A stretch of DNA of 39,009 bases from Alphaproteobacteria bacterium (GTDB lineage Bacteria; Pseudomonadota; Alphaproteobacteria; UBA8366), in assembly GCA_009377445.1 (NCBI GenBank), contig WHUA01000022.1, positions 1-39,009 of the forward strand, given 5' to 3'. A model generated the notes under the pieces. That model was not told the origin of the DNA, searched no databases, and saw only the letters and a list, made by a program, of their open reading frames with translations. Positions 15,314 through 22,272 of the stretch are shown here, one piece after another. A program made the translations under genes and the position numbers. Position 1 is the first letter of the stretch, and every line of letters begins with the position of its first letter.

Positions 15314-15859
15314 ATGAACACCCCATACCCAGCGTTGCGCGTGCTCATCGTCGAGGACCATGCGTTCACGCGCCTCCTGATCAAGGAGGTCCTGCAAAGC
15401 CTCGGCTGCAATCCGAACAATATCCGCGAGGCCGAGGACGGCGCCGCAGGGCTGCGGATGCTTAAAGAGCAGCGCGTGCATCTGATCGTCTGCGACTGGC
15501 AGATGGAGCCGATGGACGGGCTCACCTTCGTCCGCAAGCTTCGCGACCCCAAAGACAGCATCGATCCATTCGTGCCGATCATTTTCTGCACCGCGTACAC
15601 GGACGTGGAGCTGATCGAGCGCGCCCGCGATACCGGCGTCACCGAGATCATGACGAAGCCGATCACCGTCAAGGCGATCGAAGACCGGGTCAGGTCGATA
15701 CTGGAGAAGCCGCGCCCGTTCGTGGACTCGACCCAGTATTTCGGGCCCGACCGGCGCCGCAGGCGCGACGACGTGCCCGGCGACGACCGCCGGCGCGCCC
15801 GCCGCACCATCATCAAGCAGGTGACGGACGACGGTACGAACGAGGCCAGCGAAGGTTAA
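15314..15859 (+). CDS. Single-domain response regulator (CheY-like) with basic tail
   Basis: This 181-residue protein carries a complete receiver domain: Glu14-Asp15 (LIVEDH), phosphoacceptor Asp61 (IVCDWQMEPMDG), Thr93 (FCTAYT) and Lys115 (MTKPI). After residue 130 comes a disordered, very basic tail, YFGPDRRRRRDD...DDRRRARR, seen in many alphaproteobacterial single-domain regulators. There is no output domain, so it must act on a partner protein. The partner histidine kinase is not in the window. The start could be TTG at 15308 or, more likely, ATG at 15314. It contrasts with the three pseudo-receiver proteins nearby, whose phosphorylation sites are lost. The kinase-like gene downstream is on the same strand. 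Confidence 0.9.
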   Translation: MNTPYPALRVLIVEDHAFTRLLIKEVLQSLGCNPNNIREAEDGAAGLRMLKEQRVHLIVCDWQMEPMDGLTFVRKLRDPKDSIDPFVPIIFCTAYTDVELIERARDTGVTEIMTKPITVKAIEDRVRSILEKPRPFVDSTQYFGPDRRRRRDDVPGDDRRRARRTIIKQVTDDGTNEASEG

Positions 15860-16012
15860 TCCGGCAGCGGCGGCGCGCCGCCATCGAGCATCTTTCCCGC
15901 GCCCCGGCGCATCATTATAATTCCCCGATCCAGCCGATGGCGGCCATGGAGCGTGCGCTGCGGCCTCCCCCTCCCCCGGGGCGCCGCGTCGCACCGACGA
16001 TGGGGAATGGAC

Positions 16013-16090
16013 ATGATCAACTCCGACGCGACGCAGCGGCGCGTCATGTGGCGCAGCCAGTTCCAAGGCGAAGAGGTAATCCAGGCCTGA
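16013..16090 (+). CDS. Possible 25-residue peptide
   Basis: In the 333-base gap between the response regulator and the kinase, an ATG at 16013 preceded by GGGGAATGG opens a frame of 25 codons (MINSDATQRRVMWRSQFQGE and five more residues) ending at TGA 16088-16090. It has no recognisable features and could be chance. Apart from it, 15860-16150 shows only a C-rich stretch near 15965 and no other supported gene. Confidence 0.25.
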   Translation: MINSDATQRRVMWRSQFQGEEVIQA

Positions 16091-16150
16091 GCGGCGGGAG
16101 CCCCGGCGCGCGCCCTCGCCCGCTGCAATGCTCACCTGCCCCAACGCGCC

Positions 16151-16194
16151 GGATCGCCCATGAATCGCCCATGAATCGTCCATGAATCGCCCAT
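16151..16194 (+). repeat. Four tandem 11-bp units forming overlapping minigenes
   Basis: The units run GGATCGCCCAT, GAATCGCCCAT, GAATCGTCCAT, GAATCGCCCAT. They place ATG at 16160, 16171, 16182 and 16193. Each of the first three opens a four-codon frame, Met-Asn-Arg-Pro, whose TGA overlaps the next ATG as ATGA; the last ATG is the kinase start. A ribosome could therefore terminate and restart three times before the kinase. No clear ribosome site is visible upstream. Confidence 0.8.
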
Positions 16195-16930
16195 GACCAG
16201 AGTCGCCCGCAAGAACGACCGCTTCAACCTGCAGCCCGGCCAGTCGTTCGGCAGCAAATACGTCATCGAGGCGTTCCTCGGCGGGGGCGTCGAGGGCGAG
16301 GTCTACAAGGTGCGCGAGTTGCGCACCAAGATCAGCCGCGCCGCCAAGCTGTTCTATCCGCGCAAGAACGAGCGCGACCGCGCCGCCCGCGCCTACGCGC
16401 GCAAGCTGGAGCACCTGCGCCATTGCCCGCTGGTCATCCAGTACCACAACGCCGAGACCCTGCTCGTCCGCGGCACGAAGGTGACCTGCCTCCTCAGCGA
16501 CTACGTCGACGGCATGCTGCTGGCCGACTACGTGGGGGCGCGGCCGGGCAAGCGGCTGATCCCCTTCGAGGCGCTCCATATCCTCTACACTATTATTTGC
16601 GGCCTCGAGCAAATACATGCCGCTGGCGAATATCATGGCGACCTGCATGATGAAAATGTGCTGATAAAATCATCAGGTATATTCTTCGATATCAAGATTC
16701 TGGACTTTTTCCATTGGGGCCGATCCGTGAGGACTCACCAGAAACATGACATCGTCGATGCTGTCCGGATTCTATACTATATGGTGGGCGGGCCGACTGC
16801 GTACCGCAAGCAGTCCGCGGGCATCAAATCGATCTGCCGCGGCATGCGCCGCGACCTGATCCTGAAGCATTTCCCGACCGCCACCCGCCTCCGCCAGCAC
16901 CTCGAGAGAAATCCGGACCTGTTTTCGTAG
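16193..16930 (+). CDS. Small eukaryotic-like protein kinase
   Basis: The 245-residue protein has a kinase fold: glycine loop FLGGGVEGEVYKV (about 28-40), candidate Lys52 in AAKLFYP, catalytic loop HGDLHDENVLI with Asp150 and Asn155, and Asp171 in ILDFFHWG in place of DFG. It has no membrane segment or sensor domain, so it is soluble. HGDLHxxN kinases include Ser/Thr and small-molecule kinases; protein targets are inferred. The start is the last of four ATGs in an 11-bp tandem repeat. From about 16590 to 16800 the coding DNA becomes AT-richer with atypical codons (ATA, TTA-type, CAA), unlike its first half. It lies between a phosphorylatable receiver and a pseudo-receiver regulator. Confidence 0.8.
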   Translation: MTRVARKNDRFNLQPGQSFGSKYVIEAFLGGGVEGEVYKVRELRTKISRAAKLFYPRKNERDRAARAYARKLEHLRHCPLVIQYHNAETLLVRGTKVTCLLSDYVDGMLLADYVGARPGKRLIPFEALHILYTIICGLEQIHAAGEYHGDLHDENVLIKSSGIFFDIKILDFFHWGRSVRTHQKHDIVDAVRILYYMVGGPTAYRKQSAGIKSICRGMRRDLILKHFPTATRLRQHLERNPDLFS

Positions 16931-16995
16931 AGGGCCGGCTTTTCGTGTGTGACCGGATCATGTCCGGTCACGACGATCGCGAAATCGGCGCAGCT

Positions 16996-17100
16996 TTGGC
17001 ACCCGTCCGTGGATTGCCGCAACAAGTGCGGCAATGACGATAAGTATTTGGTTATAAACAATATCGTCACTCGCGGACTTGTTCCGTGAGTCCATGCGCA
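16996..17100. repeat. Paired-hairpin repeat, copy A (105 bp)
   Basis: It aligns without gaps to 30136-30240 (copy B) with about 8 differences in 105 bases. The left half is GTGGA - TTGCCGC - AACAAGT - GCGGCAA - TGACGATAA. The right half, read on the other strand, is CATGGA - CTCACGG - AACAAGT - CCGCGAG - TGACGATAT. The two halves thus share flanks and loop but have different, self-pairing stems. It lies 66 bases after the kinase stop. The remaining bases from 16931 hold no gene. Confidence 0.88.
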
Positions 17101-17291
17101 GAAATAGTAAAAGTATTTGTTCTGATGCATAAAATAATATTATTAATAAAAATTAACTATACTTATACATCCAAAGTAATACTCCTTAGTAAGCAACAAT
17201 AAAGATAAAATTTTAGTCGTTTTTTTCCAAGATGTATCATATATTGGTACTGCTGAAGGGAGGGGCGCCCTGCGGCACTAGGGGAAAAGTT
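17101..17291. promoter_or_regulatory. AT-rich region upstream of the second LuxR-type gene
   Basis: From 17101 to 17231 the DNA is very AT-rich (for example ATAATATTATTAATAAAAAT near 17134). It contains TTAA-N6-TTAAC at 17143-17157, one base short of a CtrA-type spacing, and GTAATACTC at 17176-17184, shared with the region before the paralogue. It probably holds the promoter and silencer or autoregulatory sites. No open frame is convincing before the start at 17292. Confidence 0.5.
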
Positions 17292-17957
17292 ATGTCTCAG
17301 ATGTCTATGGTCCTTGTTGGCGGGACCGGTCTGTTCCGGCGCGGCCTCAACAGCTTCCTGCAAAACAGCGAATTCACCATCGCCGCCGAGCACGACACGG
17401 CTGCCGCCTGCATCGCCGCGGCCGGTGCGGCGCCGGAGATCGTCGTCTTCATCTCGACCGGCGACGTCGCGGCTTCCCAGCATGCCGTGGAGCAGCTTAC
17501 CCAGGCGTATGAGGATGCCCGCCTGATCGTGCTGTCGGGCACGCTTTCGGTGGACGAGCTTGCAGCCTGCCTTCGGGCCGGCGCGCGCGGCTACCTGCTC
17601 AACAGCATCTCGAAGGAAGCGATGATCCATTCCTTCACCTTGATCGTGCTGGGCGAGACCGTCTTCCCGTCGGGACTGGCGCTCGCCTGGATCAGCGGCG
17701 GCGTCTCGTCCGGGCGCAGCGTCGCCAACCGCGCCCAGGGGCGCGACCTGACCCGGCGCGAGACCGAGATCCTCGATTGCCTGACCGCGGGCGCTTCCAA
17801 CAAGCAGATCGGCCGCGATCTCGGCATCACGGAAGCGACCGTGAAGATCCACATGAAATCGCTGATCCGCAAGATCGGCGTGAGCAACAGGACTCAGGCG
17901 GCCCTGTGGGCCATCAATACCGGCTTCGGCAACGAAACGGTCCAGGCTGCGGCCTGA
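17292..17957 (+). CDS. LuxR-type regulator with degenerate (pseudo-)receiver domain, paralogue
   Basis: At 221 residues it matches the regulator at 7476-8141 along its length: LVGGTGLFRRGL (Gly10-Gly11 for the usual acidic pair), DARLIVLSGTLSVDELAACL, AGARGYLLNSISKEAMIHSF, GETVFPSGLA. Its HTH is TRRETEILDCL...SNKQIGRDLGITEATVKIHM. The acceptor position is hydrophobic (about Ile54) and the conserved Lys is Asn104, so phosphorylation by a histidine kinase is not expected. Start 17292 is chosen for GGGGAAAAG upstream and for equal length with its paralogue; a longer frame from 17232 is unlikely. A Flp pilin gene follows after 52 bases on the same strand and is a natural regulatory target. Confidence 0.9.
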   Translation: MSQMSMVLVGGTGLFRRGLNSFLQNSEFTIAAEHDTAAACIAAAGAAPEIVVFISTGDVAASQHAVEQLTQAYEDARLIVLSGTLSVDELAACLRAGARGYLLNSISKEAMIHSFTLIVLGETVFPSGLALAWISGGVSSGRSVANRAQGRDLTRRETEILDCLTAGASNKQIGRDLGITEATVKIHMKSLIRKIGVSNRTQAALWAINTGFGNETVQAAA

Positions 17958-18009
17958 ACGGCGACCGAACCCGGCACAATGCACCCCTCAGATCAGCGGA
18001 GTACGATCC

Positions 18010-18210
18010 ATGACGACCATCATGACGACCATCAACACGCTCAAGAACCTCGTTGCGGATGAAAGCGGCGCGACCGCGATCGAATACGGCCTGATCGCCG
18101 CCCTCGTCTCGGTGGCTGCGATCACCGCCCTCACGGAGATGGGCAGCGCGCTCGAGCTCATGTTCCAGGGCGTCGCCGAGAAGCTGCAGATCGTCGCGCC
18201 CGGCACCTAA
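18010..18210 (+). CDS. flp: Flp/Fap-type (type IVb) pilin
   Basis: The 66-residue prepilin has the Flp signature: a short basic leader, the processing region DESGATAIEYGLIAALVSVA (Glu-Tyr after the cleavage Gly, about residues 18-37), then a hydrophobic helix and a short C-terminus ending in IVAPGT. Flp pilins are assembled by Tad machinery into adhesive pili. No tad, cpa or prepilin peptidase genes occur in the window, so this is an orphan pilin relying on machinery elsewhere. GGAG lies about 9 bases before ATG 18010; a second ATG at 18022 is possible. It directly follows the pseudo-receiver LuxR gene and is followed by a terminator. Confidence 0.92.
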   Translation: MTTIMTTINTLKNLVADESGATAIEYGLIAALVSVAAITALTEMGSALELMFQGVAEKLQIVAPGT

Positions 18211-18234
18211 GCCGTCCTGTCGCAGAACCGGCAC

Positions 18235-18264
18235 GCGGCCTCGCCCATTCCCGGGCGGGGCCGC
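18235..18264 (+). terminator. Hairpin terminator after the pilin gene
   Basis: GCGGCCTCGCCC (18235-18246) pairs over 12 positions with GGGCGGGGCCGC (18253-18264), with one T-G wobble and the loop ATTCCC. TTCCGTTTC follows. It lies 25 bases past the pilin stop and 18 bases before the convergent dioxygenase stop, so it may serve both. Confidence 0.65.
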
Positions 18265-18281
18265 TTCCGTTTCGATGCGGC

Positions 18282-19166
18282 CTACGCTTCCCGCCGCAGG
18301 AAAGGCCGGTCGCCCCGCACCGTGGTGCGGTGCATGCGGCGGCGGGCGTTCGTTTCGTCGAACGGCATCGCCTTGTGGACCGAGCTCCGGTTGTCCCAGA
18401 TGAGCAAGTCGCCCGGGGTCCATTCGTGCACGTAGACGAACTGCGGCTGCTCAGCGAATTCCATCAGCTCCTCGATCAGGCACTGGCTTTCCGCCTCGTC
18501 CTCGCCTTCGAAGCCGCGCGTGAAGACCTCGGAGATGAAGAGCGACGGCCGCCCGGTCTCCGGATGCGTGCGGACGGCCGGGTGGATCACCGGCGGCGTC
18601 TTGGCCTTCTGCTCCTCGCTGAGCGCGCCGCGCGCCTTGTGCGCCCGCTCGTAGTTCCAGACATAGTCGTGAACGCCGTTCAGCGTCAGCAACCGCTGCC
18701 GCGTCTCGGCCGGCAGCGCGTCGAAAGCGCCCTGCATGCTGACGAAAGCCGTCTGCCCGCTGTCCTCGGGACATTCGAGACAATAGAAGAGCGAGCCGAG
18801 GCTGGGCTCCTCCATGTAGGAGAGATCGGAGTGATACCGCTTCGACCCGCCGAAAGCGCCGATATGGCGGCCGTTCTCGATAATGTTGGACACGACGAAG
18901 ATCTCGGGATGCCCTTCGAGGCAGAAGTTCGAGAGGACGTGATCCTCGAGCGGCCCGAACCGCCGGCTGAACGCGATATGCTGTGCGGGCGTCAGGTCCT
19001 GGCCCGGCAGGACCAGAACGGTATGCTCGGCAAGCGCCCGCCGGAGCTCTGCGAATTCCCGGTCCGTCATCGGCAGGGCGAGGTCGATCCCTTCGACCCG
19101 GCAGCCGATATGCGGCGTCAGAGGCGTGTAGGTGGCGGCATGACGGCGCGCGGCGCTCTGGGGCAT
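18282..19166 (-). CDS. TauD/TfdA-family dioxygenase
   Basis: The 294-residue enzyme has the Fe(II) site His112-x-Asp114 (RYHSDLSY) and His264 (SSVHKAMPF), with the 2-oxoglutarate Arg280 (RMHRTTVRGDRP). It belongs to the TauD/TfdA family and in the N-terminal half has FGPLEDHVLSN, as in TfdA-like enzymes. The substrate is unknown; sulfonates, phenoxy herbicides, or carnitine- and betaine-like compounds are handled by relatives. AGGAGA precedes the ATG. It is the downstream gene of a minus-strand pair with a CoA-transferase ending 64 bases before it, suggesting an oxygenation and CoA-activation route. It is not closely similar to the TauD protein at 14329. Confidence 0.93.
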   Translation of the reverse strand: MPQSAARRHAATYTPLTPHIGCRVEGIDLALPMTDREFAELRRALAEHTVLVLPGQDLTPAQHIAFSRRFGPLEDHVLSNFCLEGHPEIFVVSNIIENGRHIGAFGGSKRYHSDLSYMEEPSLGSLFYCLECPEDSGQTAFVSMQGAFDALPAETRQRLLTLNGVHDYVWNYERAHKARGALSEEQKAKTPPVIHPAVRTHPETGRPSLFISEVFTRGFEGEDEAESQCLIEELMEFAEQPQFVYVHEWTPGDLLIWDNRSSVHKAMPFDETNARRRMHRTTVRGDRPFLRREA

Positions 19167-19230
19167 GGGGAGTTCTCCTGCTGAGACGGGAGAGTCTAGG
19201 AGGAAAGGCCGCGGGCCGGCAAGCGGCGGG

Positions 19231-20418
19231 TCAGCCGCCGACCACCCCCGCCTCGCGGAGCGATGCTATCTCGGCGTCGTCCAGCCCCGCCTCCCGCAGG
19301 ACCTCCGCCGAATGCTGGCCCAGCGTCGGCGCGCCGAAGCGGTGCTCCGCCGGCGTTCCGGCGAAGCGCGCGGCCGCCCGCGCCTGGCGCAGCCGCCCGG
19401 CCACCGGATGGTCGGTTTCGACGAGGATGCCGTTCGCCTCGGTCTGCGGATGCGCGATCACCTCGCCCCTGGTCAGCACCGGGGCGCAGGGCACGCCGGC
19501 CGGCTCGAGCAGGGCCAGCCATTCCGCGGTGCCGCGCGTCTCGAGCACGCTCTGGATCAGCGCCAGCCGGTCGTCGATGTTCAGGTCGCGCAGCTCCATC
19601 GTCTTGAAGCGGGGATCGTCCAGCCACTCGGGCTTGCCCACCATGCGCGCGAGGGTGGCCCACTGGCCGTCCGACATCACCGCGACGCTCATGTGCCCGT
19701 CCTTGGTTTCGTAGATCAGGTCGATGTAGCTGGCCGCGCGCTGGGCGCTCACCTCGCGGCCGACATAGGTCTGGCCGCCCATGTCCGACGACCATAGGAA
19801 AGCCAGCACGGAGTCCAGCATCGACAGGCGGACATGCTGCCCCTCCCCCGTCCGCTCGCGGGCCAGGAGCGCGGCGGTGACGGCCTGGGCGGCGGTGAGC
19901 GCCGTGGTCTTGTCCGGAACGATCGTCCGCACCAGGCGCGGCCGGCTCTTGTCCGAGCCGCCCTGGATGCTCGCCAGGCCGGAGACCGCCTGGATGATCG
20001 GATCGAAGACCGGCTTTGCGACGTAGGGCCCGGTCTCGCCGAAACCGGAGATCGACACGTAGACGATCCTGGGGGCGACCGCGCGGATCGCGGCTTCGCC
20101 GATGCCGAGGCGATCGACCACGCCCGGCCGGAAGTTCTGCACGAACACGTCGGCGCCGGCGGCGAGGCGCAGCAGCGCGTCGCGCCCCTCCTGCCGTTTC
20201 AGGTCGATGACGATCGACCGCTTGTTGCGGTTGTTGTTGAGGAAGCTGGAGGACAGGCCGCCGCTCTTGTTGCCCGCGGCGCGGGTCTGGTCGCCGCGGC
20301 CCGGCGGCTCGACCTTGATCACGTCGGCGCCCTGATCGGCGAGGATCATGGTCGCCAACGGCCCCGCGATCATCATGGTCAGATCGATGACGCGATACCC
20401 GTGCAACGGTCCCGGCAT
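19231..20418 (-). CDS. CaiB/BaiF (family III) CoA-transferase
   Basis: The 395-residue protein has the family III pattern: YRVIDLTMMIAGPLATMILADQGADVIKVEPP at the N-terminus (quoted in part: VIDLTMMIAGP, ADVIKVEPP), NNNRNKRSIVIDLK, and the catalytic Asp169 in TIVPDKTTALTAAQAV. It closes with GAPTLGQHSAEVL. Asp169 occupies the position of the covalent-intermediate Asp in formyl-CoA transferase. Such enzymes move CoA between carboxylic acids, activating an organic acid for breakdown. The substrate is unknown. GGAGA lies upstream of the start. It pairs with the TauD-type gene downstream; the PAS gene upstream is on the same strand, 63 bases away, but has its own likely promoter. Confidence 0.92.
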   Translation of the reverse strand: MPGPLHGYRVIDLTMMIAGPLATMILADQGADVIKVEPPGRGDQTRAAGNKSGGLSSSFLNNNRNKRSIVIDLKRQEGRDALLRLAAGADVFVQNFRPGVVDRLGIGEAAIRAVAPRIVYVSISGFGETGPYVAKPVFDPIIQAVSGLASIQGGSDKSRPRLVRTIVPDKTTALTAAQAVTAALLARERTGEGQHVRLSMLDSVLAFLWSSDMGGQTYVGREVSAQRAASYIDLIYETKDGHMSVAVMSDGQWATLARMVGKPEWLDDPRFKTMELRDLNIDDRLALIQSVLETRGTAEWLALLEPAGVPCAPVLTRGEVIAHPQTEANGILVETDHPVAGRLRQARAAARFAGTPAEHRFGAPTLGQHSAEVLREAGLDDAEIASLREAGVVGG

Positions 20419-20481
20419 GGCATTGTCTCCGCTAGCGCTTCCCCGCGCCGTGGCGGCGCGGACGGCGGCACTCTAGCGAAT

Positions 20482-21090
20482 TTATGGACGGCTGTGCACG
20501 CCCGTCTCTATGCTCACGTAGCGCACCGCATAGTAGAGGCGGGAGGCGGCCGGCCGGCGGCCGCTCGCCGGCAGGAGCAGCCGCGTGTAGGTCCGCCGCA
20601 CCTCGCCCACCGTCTGCGTGATCTCGTAATAGGACGGCTGCTGGACGACCTTGCAGGTGAGATATTCGAGCGCGAGGCTGCGGGCATGGATCTGGTTCGG
20701 GTAGTCCCGCAGGGCTTTCCCCGACCAGTCGCCGAACAGAAATCCGGGATGGTTCCGGAAAACATAGCTCATCGGGTCCGGCCGGCGCACGTCGACCCAG
20801 GCGATCCAGCGGAACTGCTCCGGCGTGAAGGCGCCCTTCGGATCGAAATGGGCGGGATCGAAATGGACGGGGTCGAAGGTGGCGGGATCGGCCGCGGCGG
20901 CGCCTCGCCGCTCCTGCCAGTAGTCGAACAGGGCGCGGACGGCCGTCGGCTTGCCGGTCGCGGCGTCGACCTCGCGCTTGACCATCTCGTCGAGCGAGAG
21001 CTGGCGGCGCTCATGGCTGTACGGCGCGCCGGCGCCGAGGAGGGCGCTGAACCGGAACGTGGCCGCGGGCGTCTCAGGCTGGTTGCGCAT
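20482..21090 (-). CDS. PAS_5-like sensory protein
   Basis: The 202-residue protein has an N-terminal extension (about 1-55), then ALFDYWQERRG. A short unusual stretch of three near-repeats, DPATF-DPVHF-DPAHF, precedes FTPEQFRWIAWVDVRRPDP, YVFRNHPGFLFGDWSGKALRDYP and YTRLLLPASGRRPAASRLYYAVRYVS. The order of elements (YW..R, IPxLLxx-like helix, core strands, RLLLPxS) matches the PAS_5 protein at 6028. No output domain is attached, so it presumably signals by protein contact. There is no good ribosome site at 21090 and a CtrA-type site ends 24 bases upstream of the start, so the message may be leaderless or the true start may be internal. Confidence 0.72.
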   Translation of the reverse strand: MRNQPETPAATFRFSALLGAGAPYSHERRQLSLDEMVKREVDAATGKPTAVRALFDYWQERRGAAAADPATFDPVHFDPAHFDPKGAFTPEQFRWIAWVDVRRPDPMSYVFRNHPGFLFGDWSGKALRDYPNQIHARSLALEYLTCKVVQQPSYYEITQTVGEVRRTYTRLLLPASGRRPAASRLYYAVRYVSIETGVHSRP

Positions 21091-21114
21091 GCGAACAGTA
21101 TTCGCGCGGCACGG

Positions 21115-21129
21115 TTAACGAAGCGTTAA
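21115..21129 (-). promoter_or_regulatory. CtrA-type binding site (TTAA-N7-TTAA)
   Basis: TTAACGAAGCGTTAA is an exact TTAA-N7-TTAA with a palindromic spacing; on the minus strand it reads TTAACGCTTCGTTAAC, matching the extended consensus. It lies 25 bases upstream of the PAS gene start at 21090. CtrA is the alphaproteobacterial cell-cycle and motility regulator. The rest of 21091-21390, about 300 bases between divergent genes, shows no gene; it presumably holds both promoters. Confidence 0.55.
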
Positions 21130-21390
21130 GGATTCGGTACAACCGCCGGATCGCGGGCCGCTTCGCCGGTCGGCGCGCCAGCGGGGCGCATTCAAGCCTT
21201 TGACGCACCGCAATAAACAAAAGGCTTAAGACTTTCGAGTTACGCCCGAAGAGGGACCCTGCGGAACGGCCTGGAGCGGCGGCTTTCTCGCCAGGGGTCC
21301 CAAAGTTGCACCCGTCCTCGTCCGCGATTAGCTTGGGAATCCGGGGCAACGCCCGTCCTCCCATTCCAAGAACCACAAGGACAATCCGCC

Positions 21391-22254
21391 ATGTACTGGA
21401 CCGAACGCCGTGAACGACTACGCGCCCTTCTCGCCGGGGACCGCTGCGTCCACCCTGGCTCCGTCTATGACGCCGTGTCCGCGCGTATCGCCGAAGACCT
21501 CGGTTTCGAAGTCGGCATGTTCGCCGGGTCGATCGGCTCGCTCTCGGTCCTCGGCGCGCCGGACCTGATCACGCTGACGCTGACCGAATTCGCGGGCCAG
21601 GCATACCGCATCTGCCGCGCCGGCAACCTCGCCCTCCTGGTCGACGCCGACCACGGCTACGGCAACGCCCTCAACGTGAGGCGAACGGTGGAAGAGCTCG
21701 AGACCGCGGGCGTCTCCGCGCTCACGATCGAAGACACCGAGCTGCCGCAGCCGTTCGGCGAACTGGGCAAGACGCGGCTGATCTCCATCGACGAGGGCGT
21801 CGGCAAGATGAAGGCCGCGCTCTCCGCCCGCCAGGACAAGAACCTGACGATCGCCGGCCGCACCAGCGCGGTGGCAGTCAACGGCATGGCCGATGCGATC
21901 AAGCGCGCCAAGGCCTATCAGGCCGCCGGCGTGGACGCGATGTTCTTCGCCGGCATCAAGACGCGGAAGGACCTGGAGACGGTCGCCGGCGAGCTGAAGA
22001 TCCCGATCTTCCTCGGCAGCATCGGTCCCGAGCTCGCCGACAAGGATTTCCTGTCCGCCACCGGCGTGCGCATCGCGCTGCAGGGCCACCAGCCGGTCAT
22101 GGCGGCGATCCGCGCCACCTACGAGACGCTGAAGGCACTCCGCGAAGGGACGCCGCCCAAGGAACTCAAGGGAGTCGCATCGCCCGAGCTGATGAAGCAG
22201 GTCACCCGCGACGCCGACCACAAGCGCTGGATGAAGGAGTTTCTAGGCGGCTAG
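21391..22254 (+). CDS. Isocitrate lyase/PEP mutase-family oxaloacetate decarboxylase-like enzyme
   Basis: The 287-residue protein belongs to the ICL/PEP-mutase superfamily. Recognisable parts are CVHPGSVYDAVSARIAEDLG (about 20-39), DADHGYGNALNVRRTVEELE (Mg-binding Asp pair, about 87-106), ALTIEDTELP, and GRTSAVAVNG. Its sequence closely recalls the PA4872-type oxaloacetate decarboxylases, in which the loop Cys of isocitrate lyase is absent; no KKCGH motif is present here either. The expected reaction is Mg-dependent decarboxylation of oxaloacetate or a similar 2-oxo diacid. AAGGA precedes the ATG. It is convergent with a nitroreductase gene 18 bases from its stop, and the adjacent genes give no pathway hint. 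Confidence 0.88.
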   Translation: MYWTERRERLRALLAGDRCVHPGSVYDAVSARIAEDLGFEVGMFAGSIGSLSVLGAPDLITLTLTEFAGQAYRICRAGNLALLVDADHGYGNALNVRRTVEELETAGVSALTIEDTELPQPFGELGKTRLISIDEGVGKMKAALSARQDKNLTIAGRTSAVAVNGMADAIKRAKAYQAAGVDAMFFAGIKTRKDLETVAGELKIPIFLGSIGPELADKDFLSATGVRIALQGHQPVMAAIRATYETLKALREGTPPKELKGVASPELMKQVTRDADHKRWMKEFLGG

Positions 22255-22272
22255 GGGGGCGGTTAGCGCCGG

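Noticed and set aside
15238..15317. A stretch reading as a lipoprotein-like signal (LLIAASIALNGCS then stop) that overlaps the response-regulator ATG as ATGA
   Set aside because: No start codon in frame nearby and nothing after the lipobox Cys-Ser; probably chance hydrophobic frame.
16193..16930. Aminoglycoside or small-molecule phosphotransferase instead of protein kinase
   Set aside because: The GxGxxGxV-type loop followed by VYKV and the HGDLHDENVLI loop with short length fit protein-kinase-like folds better, though small-molecule targets are not fully excluded.
17143..17157. Second CtrA-type site before the LuxR-type gene
   Set aside because: The spacing is TTAA-N6-TTAA, one base short, in DNA so AT-rich that such words are expected.
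21074..21376. A 100-codon minus-strand frame in the PAS/decarboxylase gap
   Set aside because: No ribosome site, no recognisable features, and it would cover the CtrA-type site and both promoters.
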